Assembly: GCA_049487715.1 (NCBI GenBank)
Contig: CP150552.1
Span: 558,001-622,000, forward strand
Direction of reading: 5' to 3'
Source: Pycnococcus provasolii
Taxonomy: Eukaryota; Chlorophyta; Pseudoscourfieldiophyceae; Pseudoscourfieldiales
Length of the DNA stretch: 64,000 nucleotides
Of this stretch, positions 19,948 through 30,100 are shown piece by piece; positions within the stretch are counted from its first letter, which is position 1; each line of letters opens with the position of its first letter. The translations under genes were made by a program, and so were the position numbers. The notes under the pieces are model-generated. The model saw only the letters and a list, made by a program, of their open reading frames with translations, searched no databases and had not been told where the DNA came from.

Positions 19948-21057
19948 TCAGAATCTTGTGATTACTGACACGCCAGGATGGGCATGGGTTGCATCGTCCA
20001 TAGCCATCAGTGCTTTAGCACCTTCTTCGAGGTCGAGCTCTCTCGATATCAAATCGCTCACGGCAAGACGTCCATCTGAGATCGCGTCGAGGACTGTGGG
20101 CAACGCGCTAGGCGCGGCGCCATGACTTCCCACGACGTGAATTTCGTGTCCAGCGACACGCGCCAAATGATCACCTGTGAAGCCAGGTAAAGACAGAGGT
20201 AGTCCAACCTGCACGTACGTTCCACCGCGGCGCGTGGCAAGCAGTGCAGCCCGCGCGGTGTCTGTGAAGCCCCCAGCATCGATCGTAATGTCAATCGATT
20301 TTCCGAGTGCCGCTTTTGCAGCCTCCGCCGCGTCAGCTGGGTCCGCGCCCACCTCCATGCGCACAGTTGCGTCAGCACCTAGTGCCGACGCGGTGGCTAG
20401 CGCAGCTTCTGAAATGTCCACCGCAAGCACTTGTGTGTTATTCGCAAAGGTCTTGGCGACGAGAACGCTCGAAAGACCCACACCACCGGCGCCAAACACG
20501 GCGACGGTTGCGTTATCCTTCAACTTGCCTTGCTCGACAACGGCGCGGTACGCGGTTGTGACGCGACATCCGACAGCGGCGGCGGCGGCAAACGAAACGT
20601 TCTCAGGAATGTGGCACATGTTTCGATCTGCGTGGGGGATGGCGACGTATTCCGCGAAGCCGCCCCACTGCGTGAACCCAGGCTGCTGTTGCTTTTCACA
20701 CGTCGTCGGCCTTGAATTGTCGCACTCGGGACAAGCTCCACAGGACAGTATGAAGGGAACCGCCACCGCGTCACCAACCTTAAATTTTGATGACGATGAA
20801 CCAGACACCTCCACAATCTCACCGGATAATTCGTGGCCAGGCACGAAGGGGAGGCCGTGCGAGAAGACATCGGAGTCGTGTCCTCTCCATCCGTGGTGGT
20901 CGCTGCGGCACACACCACACGCACGCACACGCAGAATGACACCACCACCACCACCACCACCACCACCACCTTCTCTGATCTGAGAGAGATTAGGACGAGG
21001 CACGTTTTCGACGAGGATGGGCGCGCCGAACGCGCGATATATGGCGGCGCGCATCAT
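19948..21057 (-). CDS. Zinc-dependent alcohol dehydrogenase (MDR superfamily)
   Basis: A 369-residue medium-chain dehydrogenase. The catalytic domain has ACGVCRSDHHGW (catalytic Zn Cys), GHELSGEIVE (GHE motif) and a four-Cys structural zinc loop CGACPECDNSRPTTC. The nucleotide-binding domain has VAVFGAGGVGLSSVLVAK, and LAVDIS ends with Asp, suggesting NAD rather than NADP. The best match in character is the class including bacterial and archaeal threonine/alcohol dehydrogenases that oxidise secondary or primary alcohols; the substrate is not predictable. A run of ten Gly (DNA 20939-20968) sits in a loop near residue 35. The ATG at 21057 (or 21054) is chosen because sequence upstream does not match the family. 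Confidence 0.88.
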   Translation of the reverse strand: MMRAAIYRAFGAPILVENVPRPNLSQIREGGGGGGGGGGVILRVRACGVCRSDHHGWRGHDSDVFSHGLPFVPGHELSGEIVEVSGSSSSKFKVGDAVAVPFILSCGACPECDNSRPTTCEKQQQPGFTQWGGFAEYVAIPHADRNMCHIPENVSFAAAAAVGCRVTTAYRAVVEQGKLKDNATVAVFGAGGVGLSSVLVAKTFANNTQVLAVDISEAALATASALGADATVRMEVGADPADAAEAAKAALGKSIDITIDAGGFTDTARAALLATRRGGTYVQVGLPLSLPGFTGDHLARVAGHEIHVVGSHGAAPSALPTVLDAISDGRLAVSDLISRELDLEEGAKALMAMDDATHAHPGVSVITRF

Positions 21058-21501
21058 GGGAAATGATAAAGGATTTTTCAAGAAAAATCTGACGTGGCCC
21101 ATGCAACCCCCACCCAAATGAAGGGCTTAAGGAAAAACCAAAACGTGAAAAATCAAAAATTGGAATTGGGGTAGGAGGAAACCCCAACCCAGGCCCTGAT
21201 CTCACATCACATATCCCCGGCAACTTTCGTGATTCGTCACGGATTTTCAAGCACCACGTCGGACGTCACAGGCGGACGGACGTCACAGGCGTGTTGTCTA
21301 CAAGTGAACAAGACCACAGGCCTGACAATCTCGCCTGACAGGTCAACAGCAATCAAAAAACAATAACACTTTGAAAAAGATTATTCACAAATGATAGGCC
21401 AGTCTATCAATGAAGGTGTTTTTTCTTAAATTGTAGTTGGTATGTAACAGATAATTGATTTTATAATGGAATTGTGAACTCGATCTCGAACTCGTCTTTC
21501 T
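21058..21501. other. Intergenic region upstream of the alcohol dehydrogenase
   Basis: No gene seen. A short direct repeat (GGACGTCACAGGCG twice, about 21259-21293) could be a regulatory duplication. The part adjoining 21501 is probably the 3' UTR of the next gene. Confidence 0.4.
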
Positions 21502-24020
21502 TCACGTCTCCATCCCGTCGCCTCGCGCGCGGTCACCACCCCAGTTACGCATCGCCTCCCAAACACTTGCCGTGGGTGCGGATGCCGACGGCGGGCGGCG
21601 GCGCGCGGGCGCAGACGGGCGCGTCGCTGAGGCTGTCTTGCGGCCGCCTTGCAGGAATGGCGGTGGCGGCGACGGCGTTCGACCGCGGCTCACGGATGTT
21701 TGTGCCGCGTCAAGCAGCTTGTACATCTTGGTAAGCCACGCAGACCAACCTTCCTGGGCTTTCCTGAGTGTCATGCGCTGCAACGACTCTCGGCACTTCT
21801 GATAATTTAACGGCTGCGTCTTGCCGCGAAAACTCCGTGCCTTTGCACCGAACCATCCTTGAGGAACCTTGGATAGGCTCATCTCGTTCGCGCACGGGTC
21901 TTCCTTGATGCGAAATTCCTCGATGTCCTCAGAGCTTTGCTTGTGCAAGTCTTCGAACGATCTCTGCAATTCGCCCGTCATGTCTCTCTCGAACAAATCC
22001 ATGATCTGGTACGAGACGTCGCGCTCCTTTTCGCCAATCACGCGCGTCCACACCTTCGGATAGAGCGGCGGCGAAAACAGCGGTGCGGCGTACGTCTCCG
22101 CAAGAGAGCGAGCTTCCGACTCGTTCCCTCTCATCAAACCTGTCTCCGCACCGAGCAGCTGCATGCGCATGTCCATCTTCGTAGGCTTGGCAGCGCCGGT
22201 GGCAAAGTCAGTCGTGCTGTTGAAGCGTGGGCTCTGCATCTGGAGATTCCCCGAACCCTTGAAGTCGCCGCGTGCAGCCGCAGCCTCGAGCACACCAGCA
22301 CCCCAAACGAGGTGCACGCGAAGCTCGCACGCCACGAACGGTGTCGCGACGGCGGAAAGATCCCTTGCAGCGCGCCTTGCATCGTACGTGCAGTACGCAC
22401 GCAGAACGTCGCCGGGGAGGATCGTGTAGTCGCACGGCGTGGCGGCGCTCGACGTCATACTCTCTGCATGGCGGTAGCACTCCGGCCCGGCATCCGCTGA
22501 CTCGCACGCCTGCTGACCCGAGCGCCATCCGCAGAGCCCGTCGTAGAGCGGAGATAGAAGTCGTCCGGCGAGGCGGTTGGCCGCGAGCTTGGATGGTTTG
22601 CATCCACCCAGACGAAGCTCGTTCGCTGCAGCGCGGAATCCTCCATGACGTTGTACGTCATGCGCGGGTCGGTGTCCTCCTCCGCCTTTGCATACACGCC
22701 TGGTGCCGTCGGTGGTGCAGGGGGCGGTGTGAACAGGGACGCGTTGCCCATGTGAAGAAATGCGGAGGGATCCGCGAGCGCCTCCGGCGCAACGTCGTAC
22801 GTCGCAAACGACCGCTTCTTTTCCTTGTCTGCCGCCTCGACGATGCGCTCGTCCTTCGGATATCGAAACTTAACAGACGTGAAGTTGACGCGCACGCGAT
22901 CGTGGCCGTGCGCGGCACCCGAGAGCTCCTTCTCCGACGTTACGCCATTCGCCTCGTCGTATCCAGCCGCGCCGTGCGCAGCCTGGAACAAGTGCGCCTT
23001 CGTTTCAGCGGGCGTGATGCCAGACTTTCGCAGCTTCCACCACAGATCGTCCGACGCCTCAACAGCCTTGGTCGTGAACTCGTCGCCCACGCCAACACCA
23101 CCGGGCGTGGCTGTAAGCGCGTCTGGCTTTCCGCGTCCCAGTCCCTCCTGCGGATCCGCGGCTGTGCGTCGGCGCACCTCGACGTACCCGCCCCGTCCCG
23201 TGCCAGACGGGTACGCGAGGTCCACGCGGTACACCTTGGCGGGCGCCACGCCGCGGTACACGAAGGCGGCGGAGAAGGCGTACTCGCGGCGCGTGGGCAC
23301 GTACACGAACGGGTTGGTGAGCGTAGCGAGAGCGACTTGCTTGCGCGGCGCGTCGGTGCTGAGGTGTACAATGCAAGCTGCGTCGCCGCCTTCGTACGTA
23401 GCGTTCGGCTGATTGCGTCGGCCGTGGTACGCGTCCGACGACCGGTGGCTGTTTGGCAGAGTCGCGTAGCGCACATGGCAGACGAGGTGCCCGAGTCCAA
23501 GCGCTGTGCCCAATGGGTATCCCGCCCCAGCTGGCACCTCCCTTGGAATTTCTCGGTCGAAGAGCGGGTCCGCCGGAGCGTCCTCGCTGCCACACGGCGC
23601 GCCCGTGTAGGACACGGCGTTTCCCGCCTTGCGTGGCCGAGTCGTGCACGCATACAGCCTCGCGTCCTGCGCGTTGGCTCCCAGTCTCGCCTCCCATCGA
23701 ACGACGTACGCCGTTCCCACGACGTGCGCGGCTGTGTTCGCCGCCGTCGCCTTGCTTGCGATCCCTGCAGGAACGACGATCGTGTGAACTTGCTTTTCCT
23801 CCGCCCGCGCATACCCTCTTCCCGTGAGTCCAGACGCCGGGTCCCCTGAAACCGCTAAAAGCGCGTTTCCGTCGAACGCGCCCGCGGGCGCGGCTACGGG
23901 GTTGTGCCTGTTGTGCGATGCGGGCGCTCTGTGCGTGTTGCGCGAGGCCAATGCAAGGTGAAGTCGGTCAGCGAGGAACATGGCGAGAGCGAGCACATAA
24001 GCCTTAAACAGTCGCGACAT
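21502..24020 (-). CDS. Secreted protein weakly resembling copper type II (DBH/PHM-like) monooxygenases; reading frame breaks once
   Basis: Two frames make one product: 24020 to about 22500 and about 22610 to 21502. The N-terminus (MSRLFKAYVLALAMFLADRL) is a likely signal peptide. Blocks recalling dopamine beta-monooxygenase/PHM are AGYPLGTALGLGHLVCHVRY (compare the VHY copper site region), VYRGVAPAKVYRVDL, and YTILPGDVLRAYCTYDARR. The usual copper-ligand His and Met positions seem lost, and a large insertion separates the blocks, so this is a weak inference. The frame change needs -1 or an intron of length 3n+2. GT...AG pairs of 20, 26 and 62 nt exist in the overlap, and the downstream frame is Cys-rich before its first Met. 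The tail is Pro/Arg-rich. Confidence 0.5.
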
Positions 24021-24112
24021 GGTTCGGAAAGATGGAGTGTGCTGATCCGCGGCCGGGCTCGGGGGAGAACCTGAGAGTCCACCAGAGGGGGAGGGGGAGT
24101 CTTCGCCCAAAA

Positions 24113-24154
24113 CCCTAACCCTAACCCTAACCCTAACCCTAACCCTAACCCTAA
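24113..24154. repeat. Interstitial telomere-like array, 7 x CCCTAA
   Basis: Seven perfect CCCTAA units between the start of the DBH-like gene (-) and the small membrane protein gene (+). This is the longest perfect array in the window. Confidence 0.95.
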
Positions 24155-24226
24155 CATGCTTAAGGTAGAAACCCTAACGCCATTACTTATTATCTCTCCC
24201 CCTTCCCCTCCTCCGGTTTCAATCTG

Positions 24227-24451
24227 ATGAGCTCCGAATCTTCGTCCTCGCGGCGTGGGTCCCATTCCCCCTCCTACAGGTCCCCAATGGCGTCAGGCAT
24301 GCGCGTGCTCATGCGCACCATCGGGCTGGACTCGCCTGTCTCTGTAGCGGCGTGGGCAGTCGCGTCCTATATGGCGTACACGATGTGGGTGAAACCGGAT
24401 CTGCAGGTCAACGCCGAAAGAAAAATCAACCAAACTTCAACTTCGCGATGA
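24227..24451 (+). CDS. Small single-pass membrane protein, unidentified
   Basis: A 74-residue frame with an ATG at 24227. A Ser/Arg-rich N-terminus (about 1-30) is followed by one hydrophobic segment VSVAAWAVASYMAYTMWVKP (about 38-57) and a short charged tail. The composition suggests a small organelle membrane protein, perhaps a minor subunit of a mitochondrial complex, but I do not recognise the family. It is divergent from the DBH-like gene across the CCCTAA array. A short ORF of this kind may also be partly spliced. Confidence 0.5.
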   Translation: MSSESSSSRRGSHSPSYRSPMASGMRVLMRTIGLDSPVSVAAWAVASYMAYTMWVKPDLQVNAERKINQTSTSR

Positions 24452-24668
24452 AAGGAACTTGTTTGTTTCTGTAATGGAAGCGAGTACAGTGCCCCCCTTC
24501 TTCTTTCACTTTCGTCCATTCACACCGACTCGGATAGGATGACACTCGATCTTACCTCGCAAGTGGTGCCACACTCCGCGCACATAGCCTAAGAGTCCAT
24601 AGCCTCCAGGCGCTTGTTAAATGGAGTAAAATGACATTACAAGGCTGCAAAGAAAAGAGTACCATACT

Positions 24669-25978
24669 TCAAGATTTCGCCTTCTTGGCGGTGGGCTCAT
24701 CACCTTCTTCTTCGAGGTTGCGCCAAGCGCCCGCGTAAACGTCGTCCGTGCGGAAGCGCTGCGTGCAAAATCCATTCGACACGGGAAACGCCTTCATCGC
24801 AGCCTCGTCCGACGTGTCTGAAGCACCGACACGCCAAGCGTTGTACTGATTCCAGCCAGCCCAAGCAACCATGGCGCCGTTGTCGATACAAAATCTCTCG
24901 TCCGTTGCGTGGCAAATCGCACCACGTTCCGCGCACATCGCCTCGGCCATAGCCTGCAGGCGCTTGTTGCACCCAACGCCACCGACAAGAAGCAGCGAGT
25001 CCGCACCCGTGTGGCTCATCGCGCGCTCCGCCGTCTCCACGAGCATCGCGAAGCAAGTCTCCTGCAGAGTGAGGCAAACGTCCGCGTCCGTGTACTCGTC
25101 GTCATCCGACGCGCTCGCGTCGCTCGCAAGGCATGCTTCGGGAGGTGGCAACGGTGCATTGCGGTCGTACGTGCGCTTTGCACGAGTACTGAGGCTCTCA
25201 GCCTTGGTGAGCAGGCCGGAGAAGGAGACGTCCATGCCCTTGACAGCATACGGCAAGTCCAAGAGTCTCTTTCCAGAACGCGCGCAATTTTCGACGTGCA
25301 GGCCAGGTGCCGGGTCGTTGGGAAGGTGCAAAGCCCGCGCAACGCGGTCGAGAGCGTTGCCAATGGCGATGTCGATCGTCTCGCCAAATATTTGGTATCT
25401 TCCGTTGTTGTACGCAATGACCTGCGTGTTGCCGCCACTCACGTACAGCACGGCGGGGTCGCGTGCTTTGGTGATGAGCCTTCCCATTTCGATGTGTGCA
25501 ACGCAGTGGTTGACGTCGACGAGCGGAACGCGCCATAGCAAGCTGAGCGTGCGTGCGACGACGGCGCACGCGACGAGCGGTCCTGCGAATAAGGCGTGGA
25601 GAAAGAGAAGTGAGTGATGAAAGTGAGCGGTTGGGGTGTGCGTGTGTGTGTGAACTTACCTCCCATGCCCGGTCCTTTCGTGTATGCCACTGCAGCAACG
25701 CGCCGCTTTCCCTTGTCATCGCACGCGTGTGAGTCGAGTGACGCTTCGGCGAGAGCTTCGGATACGAGCTCAAGGATGACGGCGCGATGGTGTTGAGCCG
25801 TTTCTCGCGGTAGGAATCCGGTTCCCGGTGGCGTGACGTACGTGCGTCGTGGGTTGGCGCGAACAGCGCCTTTGCAGGACACGATGCCAACACCCACCTT
25901 GTTTGCGGATCCTTCGATGCCGAGCACGAGAGACGGTGAATGATCCTCTTGATGTTGACGTGGTGACAAGTCAGACAT
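24669..25978 (-). CDS. OSGEP: tRNA N6-adenosine threonylcarbamoyltransferase Kae1/OSGEP; 2 exons
   Basis: Exons 25978-25660 and 25582-24669 join in phase 1 across a 77-bp intron (donor GAG|GTAAGT, acceptor CGCAG|GA), giving 410 residues. This restores the conserved [20 protein letters not shown] run. The product transfers threonylcarbamoyl to A37 of ANN-decoding tRNAs as the KEOPS catalytic subunit. Visible hallmarks are the N-terminal LGIEGSANK, the metal site [11 protein letters not shown] with both His, [13 protein letters not shown] and [12 protein letters not shown] with the metal-binding Asp. There is an acidic insertion ([14 protein letters not shown]) near residue 255. Being the cytosolic Kae1 type rather than the organellar Qri7 type is suggested by the absence of a clear transit peptide. 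Confidence 0.92.
25583..25659 (-). other. Intron of the Kae1/OSGEP gene
   Basis: 77 bp, GT-AG, phase 1. Splicing is required to restore the conserved PGMGG-PLVAC block. Confidence 0.9.
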
Positions 25979-26330
25979 GACAGGCACAGGGGCGGAAGAC
26001 GACGACCAAAGTGGCGGCGCCGACGATTGGGACTCGGGGGAGCCATAACCCTACCACTAGGAAGGCGAATGCGAAGGCGCATACATACAACCCTAATCCA
26101 TCCATTTCCTGTACCCGGTAGATTTTCCGATTTTAGATAGTCTATCAAGTGGGTTCGTCTTTCTTGAATTCCATCCGCCGTCGTCATGGCCGGCGCCAGT
26201 CACTTCAAATCAGCTTCCCATAATCTGTCTGTCACAGCAGTCACATTCAGGCGCGCGTACCTGAATGGAAAGAAACTGCCTGGATGGTCTTCTCTGCCTC
26301 TGCCTCTTCATTTGCATTTGCATTTAATAG
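25979..26330. promoter_or_regulatory. Divergent promoter region of Kae1 and IMPACT genes
   Basis: Contains two short CCCTA-type motifs (about 26046 and 26091) near the Kae1 start. Toward the right a pyrimidine-rich tract (about 26288-26330, ending TTTAATAG) looks like a 3' splice site, so a first exon of the IMPACT gene probably lies here. An ATG at 26186 opens a short plausible leader. Confidence 0.45.
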
Positions 26331-27041
26331 GTCCACGTGTCACACCCACTCTACGGTAAGGTTAGTCGCCTCCGCATCGTCATCATCGTCGTCGTCATCA
26401 CCTCGTCGTCATCACCCTCGTCTTATGCGATTTGCACTGTGGAACCTGCGGCACCCCACTCCACTTTACTTGAGGTGAAAAAGTCACGTTTCATCGCGAA
26501 TGTCGTCCCATGTGAAGACGATATGGACAAAGCTATGCATACTGTGCAAAGCATCAAGGCGCAGTACGCTGACGCGAGACATAACTGCTTCGCCGTCGTG
26601 ACGCGCTCAGGTGTACACAGAATGAGCGACGACGGCGAGCCGAGTGGGACTGCGGGTAAGCCCATCCTGAACGCCATATTGGGGAGCGGTATGGTCAACT
26701 GCGTCGTCGTTGTCACGCGCTACTACGGGGGAATCAAACTTGGAACAGGAGGGCTCGCGCGCGCGTACGGTGGCGCTGCAGTAGAGGCACTTGCGCAGAC
26801 AGAGCGCAAGGAAGTCGTCGCCATGACGACGGCAAAAGTTATGTGCGCGTATGACGACGTAGGTGTTGTATACCGCGTCGCAGGCACATTCGAAGGTGTT
26901 GTCGAGATGACCACGGACGAAGAGATAGCATCAAAGGGAGAAGCTTCTTTGTCAGTCCAAGTTTCTGCATCACGAGCGGGAGATTTTGCTCAAGCTCTCT
27001 GTGATAGCACCGCGGGACGTGCGCATGTCGAATTGAATTGA
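26331..27041 (+). CDS. IMPACT/YigZ family protein (UPF0029); 5' exon unresolved
   Basis: The frame from 26331 encodes the whole IMPACT/YigZ domain: VEPAAPHSTLLEVKKSRFIA, the signature MSDDGEPSGTAGKPIL, VVVVTRYYGGIKLGTGGLAR, then a C-terminal ferredoxin-like part with YDDVGVVYRV. Eukaryotic IMPACT/Yih1 regulates Gcn2, while the bacterial YigZ domain stands alone; this protein lacks an RWD domain and so resembles the stand-alone form. In this frame a TAG lies at 26328-26330 and no ATG precedes the domain, only a GTG at 26337. The TAG coincides with a good 3' splice site, so the start codon should be in an upstream exon, possibly encoding an organelle leader. Confidence 0.85.
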   Translation, partial: VHVSHPLYGKVSRLRIVIIVVVITSSSSPSSYAICTVEPAAPHSTLLEVKKSRFIANVVPCEDDMDKAMHTVQSIKAQYADARHNCFAVVTRSGVHRMSDDGEPSGTAGKPILNAILGSGMVNCVVVVTRYYGGIKLGTGGLARAYGGAAVEALAQTERKEVVAMTTAKVMCAYDDVGVVYRVAGTFEGVVEMTTDEEIASKGEASLSVQVSASRAGDFAQALCDSTAGRAHVELN

Positions 27042-27154
27042 AATCTTTAATTAGATCTTACCTTACATAAGTATAATATGTAACAACATTAATGTGTGTA
27101 ATACTGCACAAAGCACTGTACTATTCAACAAACAACACCTTCGAGATCAATAAT

Positions 27155-30100
27155 CTATACGTTCGCCATATACATCATCTCGAGGTCCTTGTTACCTCGT
27201 CCGGGCGGTGGAGGCAAGGGCAAGGCGTGAGCCGGCTTGTTCCGGTCCGCCGTGCTCGTGCCGCCTCTGTTTGGGCTCTGTTGAGTCGCTGGAATGCCAT
27301 AACGCCCAATACCGACCCTGTTCGCATCCCGCTCAGGAGCTGATTCGATGGCATCAAAAGCGGGTGACTCGCTTGACGTCATGGCAATCGCGGGAGTATT
27401 AGCTCCTCGATCACTCTGCGATCTATCAATCTTAGTCAGTCTTGCATGTCTCCTGCGGACGCCAATGTAAGCGCAGACCGCGACGAATAGCAGCGAGACC
27501 ACGACAATCCCAATGATGGTCTCGGTTTTCTTGTAGTCTTTCGCATAGCTTGAGACGGCATCCACGCTGTCGTCGAGTGCCTTGTACGCGTCGTCAAGAA
27601 AGGTTCGCGGTGGTGAAGGCGGTCGAAGCGGTGGAGGCGGTGGCGAGTATAGCAACTCCTCGGAATCTTGCACCTTGGCCGCTCCTGGACCAGAAACACA
27701 CGTGTACGTTGAATTTTCGCCCGAGATCCGAAACGGACGAGAGAGCTTAGATGCCAAGCCGGATTCTGGATGCTCGATCGCTTTGATTGCCGATTCGTAC
27801 CTTGGATCAGCGAGCACGGGCTCCGATGCATTTACCGACCTCGCCTCGTCAAATGGCATGGCGATCAGAACTTCAATCACCGAGAATATCGAAGCAGACA
27901 ATTCACCAACAGATGTGACGCTGTTCGAGGTTAAAACGTTCTTGCCAGTCGATGCCGCCGCATCCGCGAGCGACTCAACTCCATCTTTTGATCCCCAGCT
28001 TTGAACAAATTTAGATGCTTCGTGCAACGCGGTGAATGGGCCGAATTCAACATACCACGCGTACGCGCATTCAGCTATGGCTGTTGTCGCATTCGTCGCA
28101 TTCGTCGCATTTGTCATATCGGAATCAAACGACTGCGACTCGAACCTTGGAGAAGCTGTGGTAGATCCCACCAAGCCTTTCGATTCTTCGTGAGCCTTAT
28201 GCACAGTAGCTGATACATGTGCCATTGCCGAATCTGGATCAGGACATGGCTTGTAATTTGCGAGCGTCTCCAGCTTTACGACGTACTTCACATCATCCGT
28301 CACCAGGATCGTCGACGCTTCCACGGTTTGACGCGACAAGCGCGAATAAAGCGCTTCCTTCATCGCCTGCACGATCCAACCTTTGGGGTAGCCTTCGCGA
28401 GGGCACTTGCCAGTAAACGATGCGTTAGGATCTGCCATCGGCACATGCACGTCAATTTCGAGCTGCCGAGGGGCGGGTGGTGGTGGCGGCGGCGGTGGTG
28501 GCGGGCTAGGGGGAGGAGCGTTCGGGTCGAACGGTGGCATGGGAGGTGGTGGCGGGCTCGGCGGTGGAGGTGGGCGAAAGAAGCGCTCAGCCTCGTACTC
28601 CAGCGAGCAGTCATTTCCCATGAAGCCAAGGCCGCACACGCACGTTCCATTCACGCACCACCCATGTCCACTGCATGCGTTTGGACATCCCCAAGACGAG
28701 CAGATTTCAGAGGCGGGAGGACACGGTCCAATCTCGCCGGCTCGAAAGTGGCGAGCGTCGAAGCTTCTCGCTGACACGTAACCACCTTCGGGACACTGCA
28801 CGCACTTGCCCCTCAGGCATACGTGCAGCTCGCCGCTTTCGGAGCACTTGACATCGTAGCAGCCAACTCCCGTTGGGCGGCGCGTCACATACGTGCTGCC
28901 TGAAACGATTTCCCAATCCTTGCTCCCGTCGCCGAGGCATGCTGATGTTACGCCGTGTAACTCTCCAAAGGAGGTCGAGGTTAGGCTGCCCATGGCGGCG
29001 TCGTGGCAGTCCTTGTTCTTGTATGGCGTTCGCGTCCTGCACGAATTCTCCAGAAGGCCATTTTTGAACCTCGTATCGCCGGGAGATGAGCAGAATCCGA
29101 CAAATGAATTGCGGTTCACGCATGTCGCCGAGCCGGGTTCCACGTCTGCTGGGCAAAACTCGGTGAGCCGCGCGCGATTGCTCTCCGCGGTGCAGAAGTC
29201 GACGGGATGCGACAGGTTGAGGAAGTCGCATCCCGTGTGAAAGCCGTACTCGAGGAACGCGCCGTGGTCGAAGTTGGACAAATACCAGCCCGAATCGTGC
29301 AGGAGCGCGAGCGTGATGTTCGAGAAGGCTGCGCGCTCGAGCTTGGAGGTGGTGCCGGCCATGATTTCGTCGTGCACCCACGTCATTTCCCAGTGCGAGC
29401 CCGCGGTTCCCTCGCCACCCTGGTCCTCGAGCAAGACGCCGGGCAAGGTTGGGCAAGCGAAGTGAGCGCGCACGGCGTCGCGCACCGCCGGCGTCTTGAT
29501 GTAGTCGTAGGTGACGTTCGTCTGCACGTCCGTCAGCGTGCCTACGACTTCCCCGAGTGTGCGCTTGTGCCCGTCGTCGAGGCGAAATCGCTTGAAGAGG
29601 TTCTGGTGCATGACCAGGCCGTGCAGGATCTCGTGTACGGTGGCGTCCACCGCCTCGCCATAAGCTTTTTCCGACGTCGCGTCAAGGCCGTCCGGGCAGT
29701 AGTTGCAGTTGCCCGCGATAGGACGTTCGTCCTCGTCATCGAGCGTGCAGAATCCACCACTCGCGATGGTTCCTCCACCCTTGCACGCGGGCACCCTCTC
29801 GCTCGTCACGTACAGCACGTAGTCCGCGTCCGGCGCGCCGGCACCTCCAGAGTACGTCGTGCACTTGAATCCTGCGTCGCTTGGACCCTGGGGACACAGC
29901 TTGTAGTCGCCGTACAAGCTGGCGTTGGAGGCGGCGGCGAGACACGGGCGGATAGGGTGCACCGTCGCGCACTCCTTCGTCGACGTGTAGTACTGGTTGC
30001 ACACGCGAGGTAGCTTAAGCGAAACGCCGCTGGGTAGCGGCCTACGCACAGAAATGCGTCCCTTGATGGCCTCAACGGCGGCGGGCATAATTCGTTCACG

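Noticed and set aside
22272-23849. 525-codon plus-strand frame opposite the DBH-like gene
   Set aside because: Composition (extreme Arg) is typical of antisense to GC-rich coding DNA.
24113-24154. True chromosome end or assembly join at the CCCTAA array
   Set aside because: Unbroken genes with coherent composition lie on both sides within 100-150 bp, so an interstitial array is more likely. A mis-join cannot be fully excluded without reads.
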